This document shows positions 35,061-45,678 of a DNA stretch of 64,000 bases, in pieces; the first letter of the stretch is position 1, and every line of letters starts with the position of its first letter. Both the position numbers and the translations under genes were made by a program. The DNA lies in contig NC_092045.1 of assembly GCF_003086295.3 (NCBI RefSeq), positions 92,146,693-92,210,692 of the forward strand, written 5' to 3'. Under the pieces are notes generated by a model. The model saw only the letters and a program-made list of their open reading frames with translations, had not been told where the DNA came from and ran no database searches. Source of the DNA: Arachis hypogaea (Eukaryota; Streptophyta; Magnoliopsida; Fabales; Fabaceae).

Positions 35061-35955
35061 TACGCTCCGTCAGCACCAGCGTCGTCGTACCCATGTCAAC
35101 GGTGGTGGTGAGGTACTCGTTGCCGACGGTAATGGCGACGACAGAGGGGACGGGTTGTGGCCCAACTCATCCATGCCCTTCACCACTTTGAGTTCCCTGT
35201 TTTTTATTTTCTTTTCGCTCCTTTCCATAACTCAATCTTCAACCTCCTTAGGCAAAGACCCGAACTTTAGCTTCAGCTCATGCTGCATAACAAAAGCATC
35301 AACTATAGTGTTGTTGTTATTGCGTATATTAGTAGTAGTAGTAGTAGTAGCGGCAGTTTCGACTGAAAACCCTAATCTCTTGAGATTGTCGATTCCAATA
35401 TTGGAGTTAGGAATTGGGGTTAGGGTTTGGGGTATACTAGGAGGAGGGAAAAACGGATTATGAGTCAATTCGAAGAGATTTTGCAGGTAAGAAAGAGTGT
35501 GGGGGCAAGGAATCTGAAGATGGCTCTGTTGTTGTTGATGATGATGAAGCCCTTTTTCTGGGTTAAGAATTCAAAGAAGCAGAAAAGAGAGAAAAGCAAA
35601 ACACAGAAAGAAAGCGAGAGGAAGAGAAAGAGGAAGGAGTTGGCAGAGTTGACGGATTATGACAGCAGTGACGAGCTTAGAAAATGGAAGGAGAGCGAGA
35701 GGATGGGTTAGTGGTGTGGTGGCAGTGTGGGGGAAAAGATGAGAACATTAAGAGAGAGAGAGAAAGAGGAGAGGGGGAGGGAGAGGGAAGGAAATGATAG
35801 TGGTAGTGGTGGAGAGAAGGAAAGTTTAGTAATTTTATTTAATTTTTTAGGGTTTAGATAATTTTGTTTGTAAAAATTATTTTTATAGATACAAATGGTA
35901 ATTTCTGTTTTTTATGGGTAGATATGTCAGTGTTTTCAACTTTTATAGGTAGAAA

Positions 35956-37381
35956 CATGGTTCTGAAAACTGGACCTGACTGGCCGGTTCAACCGAAAAA
36001 ACTGGGAACCGGTCACCTAACCGGTCCGGGTAACGCTAATAACCAACTGGCAAAAAACTGGCCAAAAAACCGGTCGAACCGACCGTTACCGGCAAACCGG
36101 AAGAACCGTCCGGTTTTTTGCGGTTCAGTAGTTTGCAAATTCAGATGCCAAACGACGTCGTTTTGGCATTTTTTTTTTTAAAAAAAGGAGAAAGCCGTTC
36201 GCGAAACCACTAACCCTAATCTGATACTCCCCCCTTTCTTCCCCTTTCTTCCCTTTTCCCCTAACCTAAATGAGATTTGGCGCCAGTGTCCATAGCCACC
36301 CACAGCCATCAAGGCCACCAAGGCAACCATAGCCGAGCTTGCATCCACAGCAGCCGCGACCACCACCGGCCGAGCCCGCCTCCTTCTGAATTTGGTAAGA
36401 CTCTGTTCTTTCACCTATGCTTCTTGATTTTGATTTTCTGAGGTTCTGATCTTGTTCTGTGAGCTCGCCTATTCTATGCTTGATTTTGGATTTTGATTTT
36501 CTAGCTGCTTCATGAATCATGATGAATATTGCATTGCTGCTTCTGTTAGCTGCTTCTGTTTTGAATTGCTGCTTCTGTTTTGCATTGCTGCTTCTGTTAC
36601 CTGCTTCTGTTTTGCATTGCTGCTTTTGTTACCTGCTTCTGTTTGCTGTTTCATTATTTTCATCATTGCTGTTATTGATTTTGAATATGTTTTGCTGCTT
36701 CTGTTTGTTGCTTCATGATGAATATTTTGATTATTTTCATGGTTTTCTGAAGTTTTTTTCTGGTCTTTGGTTTTCTGATTGTTATAGATGGAACAATTAC
36801 AAAGTAACCCACATCCACAAGATTCTCAAACTGGTTCATCCAGAGATAAATCTGATCCAGCTTGGCAGTATTTTACAGTGAAGTATGACAAAAATAACAA
36901 GGCTCAATATACATGTATTTTCTGCTTGAATACTTACAATGGAGGGGGGATATATAGAATGATAATTATGATTACCTGTTTATGATGGAGATGTTGGAAC
37001 ACTTAATGATAATTATGATTTTTGATGAGTTGCACCTTTGATTAGTTGAAAACTTGCTAGTAATTGTATCTTTTGAATGTAGAACATTATGGGTTTGTCA
37101 TTATGTACATTTTATTTTTTATTTACTTATAAACTTTGATATTTGAAGTTGTTTGTGAACTTCTAATATTAAGTAATGGATAATTTATTATGTGAAATAT
37201 TAAATTTTATTAAGTTAGAGATCATTGAATTTATATATCTAAGATTATTTTAAATTTTTTAATAATTTTATTTAATATTTAATTAAATCGGTTAAATTCC
37301 GATTGAATCCCGGTCAAACTAGTAAACTATTAAACCAGTAACCTCACCAGTTTATTGACCGGTCCAGTTTTCGCAACCTTG
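35956..37381 (+). mobile_element. Non-autonomous hAT element with perfect 8-bp TSD
   Basis: The 1426-bp element starts CATGGTTCTGAAAACTGGAC and ends in reverse complement as CAAGGTTGCGAAAACTGGAC. It is flanked by GGTAGAAA at 35948-35955 and 37382-37389. Subterminal ACCGGT-rich repeats (35985-36120 and 37280-37370) are as expected for plant hAT elements. It sits inside the right terminal repeat of the Pack-MULE-like element, so it is the younger insertion. Only the very start of a transposase remains. Confidence 0.9.
36788..36960 (+). pseudogene. Start of a BED-finger hAT transposase
   Basis: An acceptor-like TTATAG precedes ATG 36788. The peptide contains SSRDKSDPAWQYFT, then YTCIFCLNTYNGGGIYRM, the first half of a BED zinc finger (the Cys pair and GGGI-RM) seen at the N-terminus of plant hAT transposases. 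The histidine pair and everything beyond are deleted, and the frame ends at 36985. An upstream intron (donor near 36398) fits a normal hAT transcript layout. Confidence 0.75.
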
Positions 37382-37503
37382 GGTAGAAATGGTAGTTTTT
37401 TTTTTCATTGATCTAACTTTAAGATGAACACGTTGAAGGCTGAATCAGAACACGAATAGAAAGAATTGGCTGGAGGGAGCGTAGGTGAGTTATCACGGTG
37501 GAG

Positions 37504-37788
37504 ATGGAAGCACCGCAGTCGCAGTCACAGATGCAGGTGCAGGTGCAGTTGCAGGGTAACAGCAGCCCCAATCCTAACCCTAACCTTAGCCCGATTCGGA
37601 GTACGGGGGGAATTTGGCCAACAATCGACGGACCTCTGGGGCTGTCGGAGGAAGAATCAGTGAGCTACGCGCGGCGGTTCTACAAGTTCGGGTTCGCACT
37701 TCTTCCTCTTCTTTGGGCCGTTAACTGCTTCTACTTCTGGCCCGTCCTTCGGCACTCTCGCTCCTTCCCTCGCATTCGCCCCTGTTCG

Positions 37789-37819
<31 letters not shown>

Positions 37820-38957
37820 TGAAATTGTTATTGCTCATGAACTGTTTTGATCTTTTGTATGCTCTTTCATCCACTTGCGATTTGTTCGTACTAGTTAGTG
37901 AGATAGTGTTTCCTAATCACTTAGCCGAAAGTGTCTTGGCATCTTGGGTTCCTCCACTTACCTGTTGCTAAATACATAGCTTTTCGAAAAAGAAAAGTAG
38001 GAAAATATTCAATGTTCTGACATGTTGGAAATTTGAAAGCAATGATAGATGCAAATGCAAATCAGGGAAAAAAATTGCATATGCAGGGTGCTTGCGACCA
38101 ACTTGATTCTGTTGAAACTATGTACATTTTGCGGATAATCCCTCATGTAATGGTCCTTTTACTATCTCCATTGGTTATCTTTGCCTGTTGGTATATCATG
38201 ATTTGGTTGGTTGCAGATAGCAAACTACTTGACAAGAAATCGTTCTTTGGTGAGCCACCTTTTTTTTCTTTTGTAAGTCTGCAATATGATATGGGAGGTC
38301 ATAAGAGCAGTAAACTATGTATCTGAAGGAATATTGATGATCTTGGGATGTAAAAATGCAATATAAGTGCTTGACATTCATTCCCGAATCTGGGGTGAAC
38401 GTTGTACCAACCAGAGTACACACTAAAATTCATTTTGCATCATCCTTCACCCTTCTAACAAGTCTGGCATCAATGTTCTCATAAGCATGACAGTATTCCT
38501 TGTGTAGTGACTAGAGTGCCTAACAAATTCTCGTTGTAGGGGAAGAACGATGTATATTTGCTTCAAATTTATATCTGAAATTGATAATTATAAAGTAGTG
38601 ACTTAGTGCTGTCCATAATAAATGGATTGGATTTAGAAAGCTCTCATAGCTTCATATCTGGAAGTAGGTCTGAGTTTTGCTTTATTATGACTGGATTGTT
38701 GAATCTATTTCAACCGTTTTTTGTAATTTTTTCATTAAATTTTGTCGCCATGTTTCTTTTTGTAGTTGTTTTAATTTATCAGATATCCTTATGCAGATAT
38801 TGTAGGATCAGCAGTTGGGTTCACAGTATTCTCGGCGCTTCTCTGTACCTGGGCTCTAACATTTTCGCTTGGAGGGGAACGCCTCTTTGGGCCGGTCTGG
38901 GATCAATTGGTTATGTACAATCTTGCTGATAGGTTAGGTTTAACAGCCTGGAGCTAG
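37504..38957 (+). CDS. PEN2: Gamma-secretase subunit PEN-2
   Basis: Two exons, 37504-37783 and 38797-38957, join to 441 nt (146 aa plus TAG) with a GT...AG intron in phase 1. The N-terminus is a Gln/Pro/Asn-rich plant extension (residues 1-35), then WPTIDGPLGLSEEE and the conserved core YARRFYKFGFALLPLLWAVN with the first hydrophobic hairpin (62-82), FYFWPVLRHSR, a second membrane segment (94-117) and the end GPVWDQLVMYNLADRLGLT. PEN-2 is the small membrane subunit required for presenilin maturation in the gamma-secretase complex; in plants it is endomembrane located. The length matches plant PEN-2 and is longer than animal forms because of the N-terminal extension. The start was taken at the first ATG. 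A transposon composite ends about 107 bp upstream. Confidence 0.92.
37790..37815. repeat. (TC)n microsatellite in PEN-2 intron 1
   Basis: A run of about 12 TC units begins seven bases after the exon 1 boundary, directly downstream of the donor GTTCGT. Confidence 0.9.
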
Positions 38958-39425
38958 TTGTGTTGTGTGTGGCACCTCTAGGCCTTTAATCACGAATGAA
39001 GAAAATATGTTGATGCCTGTATCTAGTTACTTGGATCTATACTTACTGAGACATTGATTTAGGGTTTCCATGTTGTGGATTTATTATTGAAGCCAAATAT
39101 GATACATAAAAGCAATGTTATTTTTGGTGAAGTAAAAGCAATGTTTTGGAAGAGAATGTTCATGCTTTCCTAATCGCCTATATATTATGCACAGCTTGTA
39201 ATTAATTTCTAGACTTAATATGTCATTCCATTCAAATCTTGCTTTGACATGTAACAGTTTCTTTGTAAAGGTCTCTTACTTTAATGATGGAATACAAATG
39301 TGAGCTCATAATGCACACAAGACCACAACAAGCATATCAAACCATCAATATAAATGACTAGAGTGCAAGAAATTGAACTGTTTTGTGAAAAATTCATGGT
39401 TCATGATGTAACATTCATTCAATGG
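38958..39425. other. Convergent 3' spacer between PEN-2 and the germin-like gene
   Basis: 468 bp between two facing stop codons. It must hold both 3' UTRs; AATACAAATG- and AATTAATT-type AT-rich stretches could serve polyadenylation. No repeat or other gene seen. Confidence 0.5.
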
Positions 39426-40130
39426 CTAACTGTATATGATCTCTAGTATTTGTGAGGCCAAATCAGTAATGCCATGATGAAGTTCTAAGTCAGAAAATGA
39501 GGTTATGAGTTTCCGCTTTAGGTTCTCTACCGACTCCAATGTGGTCTCAGAAGGTGTAGAAGCACTGAGGGAGCCCAACCCTGGATTCTGGCTATTGAAA
39601 ACAGAGAAGATAACTGCCGCAGCTGAACCGCGATTCAGAAAGAAGTGGAACAATCCTTTAGGGATCACAAACACATCGCCTGCTCTCAGAGACTTTTGGA
39701 AAAACTGGTTTTGCGTATCAAGAAATGCTGCTGCCAGCACCCCTTGGTTGACATAGATCATCTCGGTGGCTCTTGGATGATTGTGGAGGTTTACCATCCC
39801 GTCCACTTCAATGTCAATTCTACTAATCGAGATGCCAAGCGTGTTAAGGCCGGGGAACTTGGAAGCACTAACTATGTTCATTGAGGAGCCGAAGAAATTG
39901 TCTCTAGGACCAGCCCTTGTCAGTTCTGCGGTCTTGAAATCCTGAGCAGTGTTGTTGTCTTTACTCTTGCAGGGTAGGCCATTGATGAATATGGTTTCCT
40001 TTTCTGGCAAAGATGTCGGGCATGTATCTTGTAGATTATCACAATCTGCTGAGCAAACATGGATGATGCAGGTAAAAGGGGTCGCAATGAAGAACATGAA
40101 GAAAAAGGAAGAACATAAATTCATACTCAT
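39426..40130 (-). CDS. Germin-like protein (cupin), secreted
   Basis: Single open frame of 234 aa. Residues 1-28 form a hydrophobic signal peptide; the mature protein begins near SADCDNLQDTCPT with the usual N-terminal cysteines (C30, C37, then C54). Germin box 1 is at 111-130 with metal ligands H116, H118 and E123 in HNHPRATE. Box 2 is GDVFVIPKGLFHFFLN at 151-166 with the fourth ligand H162. Germin-like proteins are apoplastic Mn-binding beta-barrel oligomers; some have oxalate oxidase or superoxide dismutase activity, which cannot be assigned here. The first glycine of box 1 is replaced by D110. Length is slightly above the usual 205-225 aa. It converges on PEN-2. The start has a second in-frame ATG two codons later. 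Confidence 0.9.
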   Translation of the reverse strand: MSMNLCSSFFFMFFIATPFTCIIHVCSADCDNLQDTCPTSLPEKETIFINGLPCKSKDNNTAQDFKTAELTRAGPRDNFFGSSMNIVSASKFPGLNTLGISISRIDIEVDGMVNLHNHPRATEMIYVNQGVLAAAFLDTQNQFFQKSLRAGDVFVIPKGLFHFFLNRGSAAAVIFSVFNSQNPGLGSLSASTPSETTLESVENLKRKLITSFSDLELHHGITDLASQILEIIYS

Positions 40131-40213
40131 GTTTTGATTTAATTCTCCACTAATAAGTCAATATTTTCCTGCTGTAGTTTTTCTCCACTAGTAAATAATG
40201 GTGGTGTTCCAAA

Positions 40214-40220
40214 TTATATA
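40214..40220 (-). promoter_or_regulatory. Candidate TATA box of the germin-like gene
   Basis: TATATAA on the minus strand about 84 bp before the ATG, in an otherwise AT-moderate promoter. Position fits a leader of about 50 nt. Confidence 0.4.
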
Positions 40221-41019
40221 TGTACATGAAGATGTTAGATTCTTTAACAAAGAGTTTTGGGGTTGCAAGAAATACAAGTTATCACATTCTTGGAGTTCAC
40301 TGCTGGCTTTGGTATTAATATGATTGTGTGAAGGTGCATTTGCTTGGATTGAAAGAAAAACCATCCACTCTATTGGGTATAGTAGAAGTGCTTGTTTGAT
40401 GATGCACCGAAAAGTAGCTATCTAGGGAATTAGGGACACTGATGGGCTTGAGTATGTGCTTATTTTCAAATGGTAAAGTTTGAATCAGATAATGTGTCAA
40501 TTTTGTTAAGCCCTTCTCTGTGTTTTATTAAGCCCAACCCTAATACGTTTTCACCATCACTCTTTATACCTACCCCACTATTCCTACCTGTGTTGCCAAC
40601 TTGCCATCATCTTCTGTAAGAACCGGTTTTGGCTCTATATTATCATTGCCAAAATTGTTGTTACGATAATCACATACCTAAAAAACATTAAATTATACAG
40701 TTACACGATATTATGTACATTTATCCATTTGTAAAAATATAGATCAACTTTAATGAAAATAAGATTGTTAGTTATATTATTTAATACTCCACACTCCTGT
40801 ATTGTATAAAAAATGACAGAAGTTTCCTAATAAACATGACACAAACACAAATCTCTTTCTTTAAAAGAGGTTAGTAACAAATCAAAAGTATAACTTAAAA
40901 GAAGGGCAATATTTCCAATTTCTTTATTTTGATATTGAAGAGAAAATAGTATTTTACAATATTATTAGAATATGATGTGTTTAAGAGGGGTGTGGTATAA
41001 AGAGAAAATAGTATTTAAT

Positions 41020-41735
41020 ATGGGTCGGGTGAAACCGGGTTTGATTTGGTTCAGACCCGACTTGAAATATGTACCGGGCCCATTTTTGAGATCCGAACCC
41101 GATCCTAGACCCGATGAAACCTATACCTTTTCGGGCCACAACTATACCGGGTGAAATTCGGGTGAAAACCGGACTGTTAACATTATATTACCTTGATACC
41201 TTCTTGTAAGTTAGCATGTAAAAATATCCAAATTTCCAAGACTCTAACCATTATTTGACATGGTAAAATTCACTTAGAAAAATATAACAAGAACCAACTC
41301 TTCTCTAAAATTAAAGCATAACCATAATCAATACTAATATTGTCTAATAACACCAAATATTTAAATCAATACAAATAACACAATATTATACATTAGTCTA
41401 AAGTCTTATGCATTTTAAATATAAAACATTAACTTATAGTCTTATATATAATGACTAATAACACAAAATATTAAGATTTACAATACTTAAATTCCACATA
41501 ATAATAGCCATCATCCATCACTAATAATACAAAATATTTATTGTGTATGGTGACTGGGCCACCGGACCGATTTCGGGTGACCCGAGCTATGGTCCGGACC
41601 CAACCCGAAATAATGACCGGGTCTATTTTTGAGACTCTTACCCGACCCTAGACCCGATGGAATCACACCAAATTAGCCTCTAAAGTATTCGGGACCGGGC
41701 CGGGTCTTCGGGTCGTGCTCACCCCAGTTTAACCA
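41020..41735. repeat. Degenerate GGGTCGGGT-type (hAT MITE-like) repeat
   Basis: Blocks such as GGGTCGGGTGAAACCGGG (41022), GACCCGACTTG, CGATCCTAGACCCGATG (41100) recur at 41570-41715 as CGACCCTAGACCCGATGG and GGGCCGGGTCTTCGGGTCG, ending GTGCTCACCCC. That end resembles the GGGGTGAGCAC terminus of plant hAT MITEs. The left end is not clear, so the boundaries are approximate. Confidence 0.45.
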
Positions 41736-42701
41736 AGATGTGAAAGATATAAAAGCCTTTAAATTTATGTACTTGAATTTGAGAATGTACAATTTGTGTA
41801 TTTGAATTTTATTTAAAATTTTATAATATATAGATATGAAGAATCAGACCCTTAGATTTCATTCTCATCCTCTCTCATCAGTAAATCTGATCGTTTTATT
41901 TGTTTAATAACAATTTGAAAAAGAATTAACTCCATCAAGAAAAAATACTAACCCTTCTACTAACATAGCATTATACACCAATTTCCTTCAAATAACAAAA
42001 ATGAGCCAAATATTTCCCAATAAATAAATAATAATAAAGAATATAAAAGTTCCTCATTTTTAATTTCATAAAAATAAATATAGAAGAGAAACTCAATAAC
42101 CATATTTAAAAATTGGAAAGATAGCAGTATTGTTTCTCCCTTACAAAGTAGTGCTAGTACATGTCATCTGATCTAATCCCAACACATGAAACATAAAGCC
42201 ATGTTCCATCTCCATTATTAAAATTTCTCATGAGTATACCTTTTTCTATTTAAAAAATGATTTTCCATGATCCAAAAATTTCACACATTCAGTGTAGTCA
42301 ACCGTGGGAACTCTTTCCAATGAAAAAACAGCCTGTACAAGAGTAATAAACAATTATAAAAAAAAAAAAACAGCACTAGCAGAAAACTCATTTCATCGGT
42401 CACACCCCAAAGCCTAACTCCACGTTCAACAGCCACCAACCATGGCTAAAAAGGGGTCACATACCAATAAAAATTGGTACCCTGCACGTTCCAATCTCAA
42501 AAAACACCGATCAGATCTTGTGCCCATGCCACCCATGGAAGGAAGATGTCAGATTAAATTAAGCTTCATTCAAAATCCCAATTCAATTTAGCTCATTTTT
42601 ACTTATCCACCAAGATTCTGGTTTCTGCATTAGCAAGGCTCATTTGTAGTCTCGTACTTCTTCAAGTAATTTGTGTAAAACCGTTGGGTTTTTACCCATT
42701 G

Positions 42702-45678
42702 TCAAGAAGGTGAACACCATGATGAATCACTGCTAGTGTTCTTTAAATCGGGGCATGGAACAGGAAACACCTTAGTGGCAAAACCAGATACATATTCACA
42801 ATGCCATTTTGTGGATGCGGCAATTCCATGCAGTGTGATATTCTTGAAGCATAAGCCTTCAAATGATGACCCCTCTATACCTTCTAAAACCGGTGCTTTG
42901 GTCGAATTCACACTCACAATGTTGCTTATAGAGATGTCCTTAAATATTGGAACAGCATTTGGATCCCACCCATCATCCGGGTGATCATTTGAACCTCTAC
43001 TGAACCTAATTGGTATCTTCACTCTTTCCATTTTTATGTTGCTTATGCTAACATTGGATATATAGCCACCTCTACCCTTATCGGATTTCACCCGAACACC
43101 AGCTGCAGAATCCCACACATGTAGATCCTCAATTGTGATATTCGAAATTCCTCCGGACATCTCACTGCCTATTCCAACTCCGGAACAAGTTGGGGTTGTG
43201 CCTGAGACTCTCCTCACTATGATATTTGTGCTAGGATGCGCCATGGTGATTCCATATTGATCCCAACCACTCTTGATGGCTACTAGATCATCTCCACTTT
43301 CTATGTAGTTATCTTCTATGCATACGTTGGTGCTTGAGTCTGTATCATCAGGAAGGAAAACTCACTAGACTATTGCTTGATTTATACTGAACATTTTGTC
43401 CTCGATTTCGTGCATTACAAAGGAAATGGATTGGGAAAAAATGGACAAACCTGGGTCTATGCCATCGGTATTTGGGGCATTAAGAGGAGCCAAGATTGTC
43501 ATCCCTTTGATCACAACATTTCTGAAACAAAGCAATCTTGTCAGTTAAATCACTTTCCTAAGTGTTTGTTGTCCAAAAGCCAAATACAAGGAGGCCACAA
43601 TTAATTTTAGTTTTAAATTGATGCACTCAAATTGAACTTGCTACAACTCCAATTGTGCACAATGCAGAAGATCCCCAATCAGTTGAATTGAAACATTGGT
43701 GAATTCAACTAAAAATACATTAGAACTTAGAACACACTATAGCAGAAGAGACAAATAGCCAAAAAGGATGGTACCTGCAGTAAACAGGATGAATGGTCCA
43801 AAAAGGAGAATTTCGAAAGGTGAGGTTTGATATGAGAACATTATCGGAGTTAATTAGTTCAAGGAGGTGGCCTCTTGTGTGCTCCAATGTTCTGTTCCAC
43901 CAAAGTTCCCACCACATCTTCCCTTGACCATCAACTGTCCCATTATCTCCTACATAAAACAAAACGTAAATATTTACATGTCTATAAAAACAAAAAAAAT
44001 TGTGGGGTTACCAAAATAAATGATTCACCAGTTTAACCTTCAATTTATTGTTTCGGGAATTCAAGCATTTTCTGACTTTTTTAAAAAAGGACATGAATAT
44101 ACCTATTAACTAACCCCCTTTCGACATTTGGTCTTCAAAATCAAACCTGCTTTTTCTGCAATACATAGGTCCTGTCCCACACATTACGGTGTCCGTGCTC
44201 TTGGCCACTAGCACCAATCACGGGACCCTTTATTTAAAACTATTTAAATAACCCCCCATAAAAAGAAAGAAAAAAAAACTACTTTTTCCTACTTAATTTG
44301 TTGTTAAGAAAAGTAATTGAAAGTAAAAAAGGAAAATAGGTTCACAAGTTTTACCTGTGATGATAACATTCTTGATGCCATTTCCATGTATAAGGCTAAT
44401 ATGTCTTCCTCCTAACCTCTCTCTTCCTCTTCCATAAGATGGCAACGGCTCAATTATAGGCCATTCTTTTACGTCCTGGCAATTGAAAATTTTAACATTG
44501 AACAACTAGCAGTACTTTCAGCAATTGGCACAATTAATTAATTAATTAATTAATTAACACAAAGCTAAAAGCCTAAGGACAGAATAAATGAACAAAAAAG
44601 ACCCACCAAGAATCAAGGTACAGAAGCATTATTATTTGGACGGTTCCATGTGATTGTTGATCCTAACCATATGTAGTGAAAGAACAAACTATTCAAAAAG
44701 CTAAATCCCGCAGAAAGCTCCAAGAAAAACCGAAAAGCATATGATTTTCTTATAATTTTTTTTTAAAAAAAAAGAGTGACTCAAAGATCAAGAACATTCG
44801 TTTTTTTATGAGTAACTTTTTAGGCCCACATTAAATGAAAAGGGACAGAAACCGAAATCACATGCAGATCCCTGAGCTGGTTTTGATAAATTCGCACATA
44901 GACAGTAGAAAAACACCAAATATTTGGGTTAGGTTCATCTAGTGTAGTTAAATACAGTAGTAATAAACAAAAATAAAAATAGAAGACGTAGCTATTTAAT
45001 ACTTTATACACTGAAATTAAATAAATTTACTTTTCAGGATCTCCCGTAGCAAGAGCCATTTCACGTAAAATACTATTACGATAAACATAACTGCAACTTT
45101 AATTCAGAAATGGGCATATATAGCAAGATTAACAGTAAAAATAAAAAACAGAGACGAAATCAAAGTTGATAAAAAACAAAGAAAAGAACGTGAAGATCGA
45201 AAAAGTGGGGACACCTGACCTGAGAGGCCAAAAGAAGAGCACCTTGGTTCAAGAAAAGGGTGAAATCAGAGGTGAGATTGAAGGGAGCGGTGAGCCAAGT
45301 TCCGTTAGGGATATTAAGCTGGGACCCACCACGGTGTTGAAAGCGCTGCATGTAGCGAATGGCTCTCCTGAAGGCTTCGGTATTGGATGTTTTGCCGTCG
45401 CCGACGCCGCCGAAGTCCTTGATGGACATGACGAGCTTCCTCTTTGGAAGCGCCCTGAAGAAACCGGAGCATGTGATCGGATCCGATGCGGAGGAGGAAG
45501 GGACGGATCGTTGCGGGCGAATGAGGGCCCAGTTGGGAGGAAAGAGGTAGGGAGTGGTGGTGGAGAGCTGAATGGAGAAGATGGTGATGAGGGTAAAGAG
45601 GAGAAAGAGGATGGACCATGAGGGTCTTGCACATGATCCTATCGTCACGCTTTGAAAGTTTGTTTTCTCCGATTCCAT
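42702..45678 (-). CDS. GH28 polygalacturonase-like protein
   Basis: Five exons on the minus strand, 45678-45220, 44475-44355, 43949-43775, 43521-43451 and 43339-42702, join to 1464 nt (487 aa plus stop) with GT...AG introns. A signal-anchor or signal peptide is at about residues 19-37 (SILFLLFTLITIFSIQL). The pectate-lyase-like beta-helix domain starts with KDFGGVGDGKTSNTEAF. GH28 motifs: NTD at 269-271, the aspartate pair at 292-293 in GDDLVAIKSG, and R358-V359-K360 in place of RIK. The box that normally reads GHG is CSG here (327-329), without the histidine. By eye it belongs to the plant clade of At3g48950-like probable polygalacturonases. Pectin is the expected substrate; activity is unproven. 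I chose the ATG at 45678; an upstream in-frame ATG at 45843 would add a 55-residue basic extension. Confidence 0.92.
44532..44557. repeat. (TTAA)n microsatellite in the polygalacturonase intron 1
   Basis: About six AATT units in a row, upstream of the exon 2 acceptor of the minus-strand gene. Confidence 0.85.

Larger units (their letters stand above)
34588..37397. mobile_element. Pack-MULE-like element carrying an R3-MYB fragment
   Basis: About 200 bp at the left (starting GAGTAAACTACTATTTCTAC, then AAAAGTTGAAAACGCTGACA and CAGAAATTACCATTTGTATC) is mirrored at the right, read in reverse: CTACCATTTCTACCTATAAA, AAAAGTTGAAAACACTGACA, CAGAAATTACCATTTGTATC, and further in CCACTACCACTATCAT. The right arm occupies about 35745-35955, is cut by a hAT element and finishes at 37390-37397. 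Both ends lie against T runs, so a 9-bp duplication cannot be proven. The interior carries a MYB DNA-binding fragment and other unidentified coding-like DNA (35190-35720). This is the architecture of gene-capturing Mutator-like elements. Confidence 0.75.
40131..42701. other. Germin-like upstream DNA and intergenic repeats
   Basis: 40131-40600 is the germin-like promoter side. 40600-41000 and 41160-41520 are AT-rich. 41020-41735 holds a GGGTCGGGT/ACCCGA repeat described separately. 41750-42700 is AT-rich and contains the 3' side of the polygalacturonase gene. No additional gene seen. Confidence 0.4.

Noticed and set aside
34743..35111. MYB-containing frame as a resident MYB gene
   Set aside because: It lacks R2 and a proper start, is frameshifted after R3 and is enclosed by transposon terminal repeats.
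35232..35468. 78-residue minus-strand frame with a Thr/Asn run
   Set aside because: The run comes from a GTA trinucleotide repeat inside the Pack-MULE; I could not tie it to a known protein, so it is left as unidentified DNA.
38033..38326. 97-residue frame in PEN-2 intron 1
   Set aside because: It lies within the intron and resembles no protein I know; the PEN-2 exons on either side join cleanly without it.
45166..45621. 151-residue plus-strand open frame over the polygalacturonase region
   Set aside because: It is the antisense shadow of GC-rich exon 1 of the minus-strand GH28 gene, which has a recognisable product, correct splice sites and matching downstream exons.
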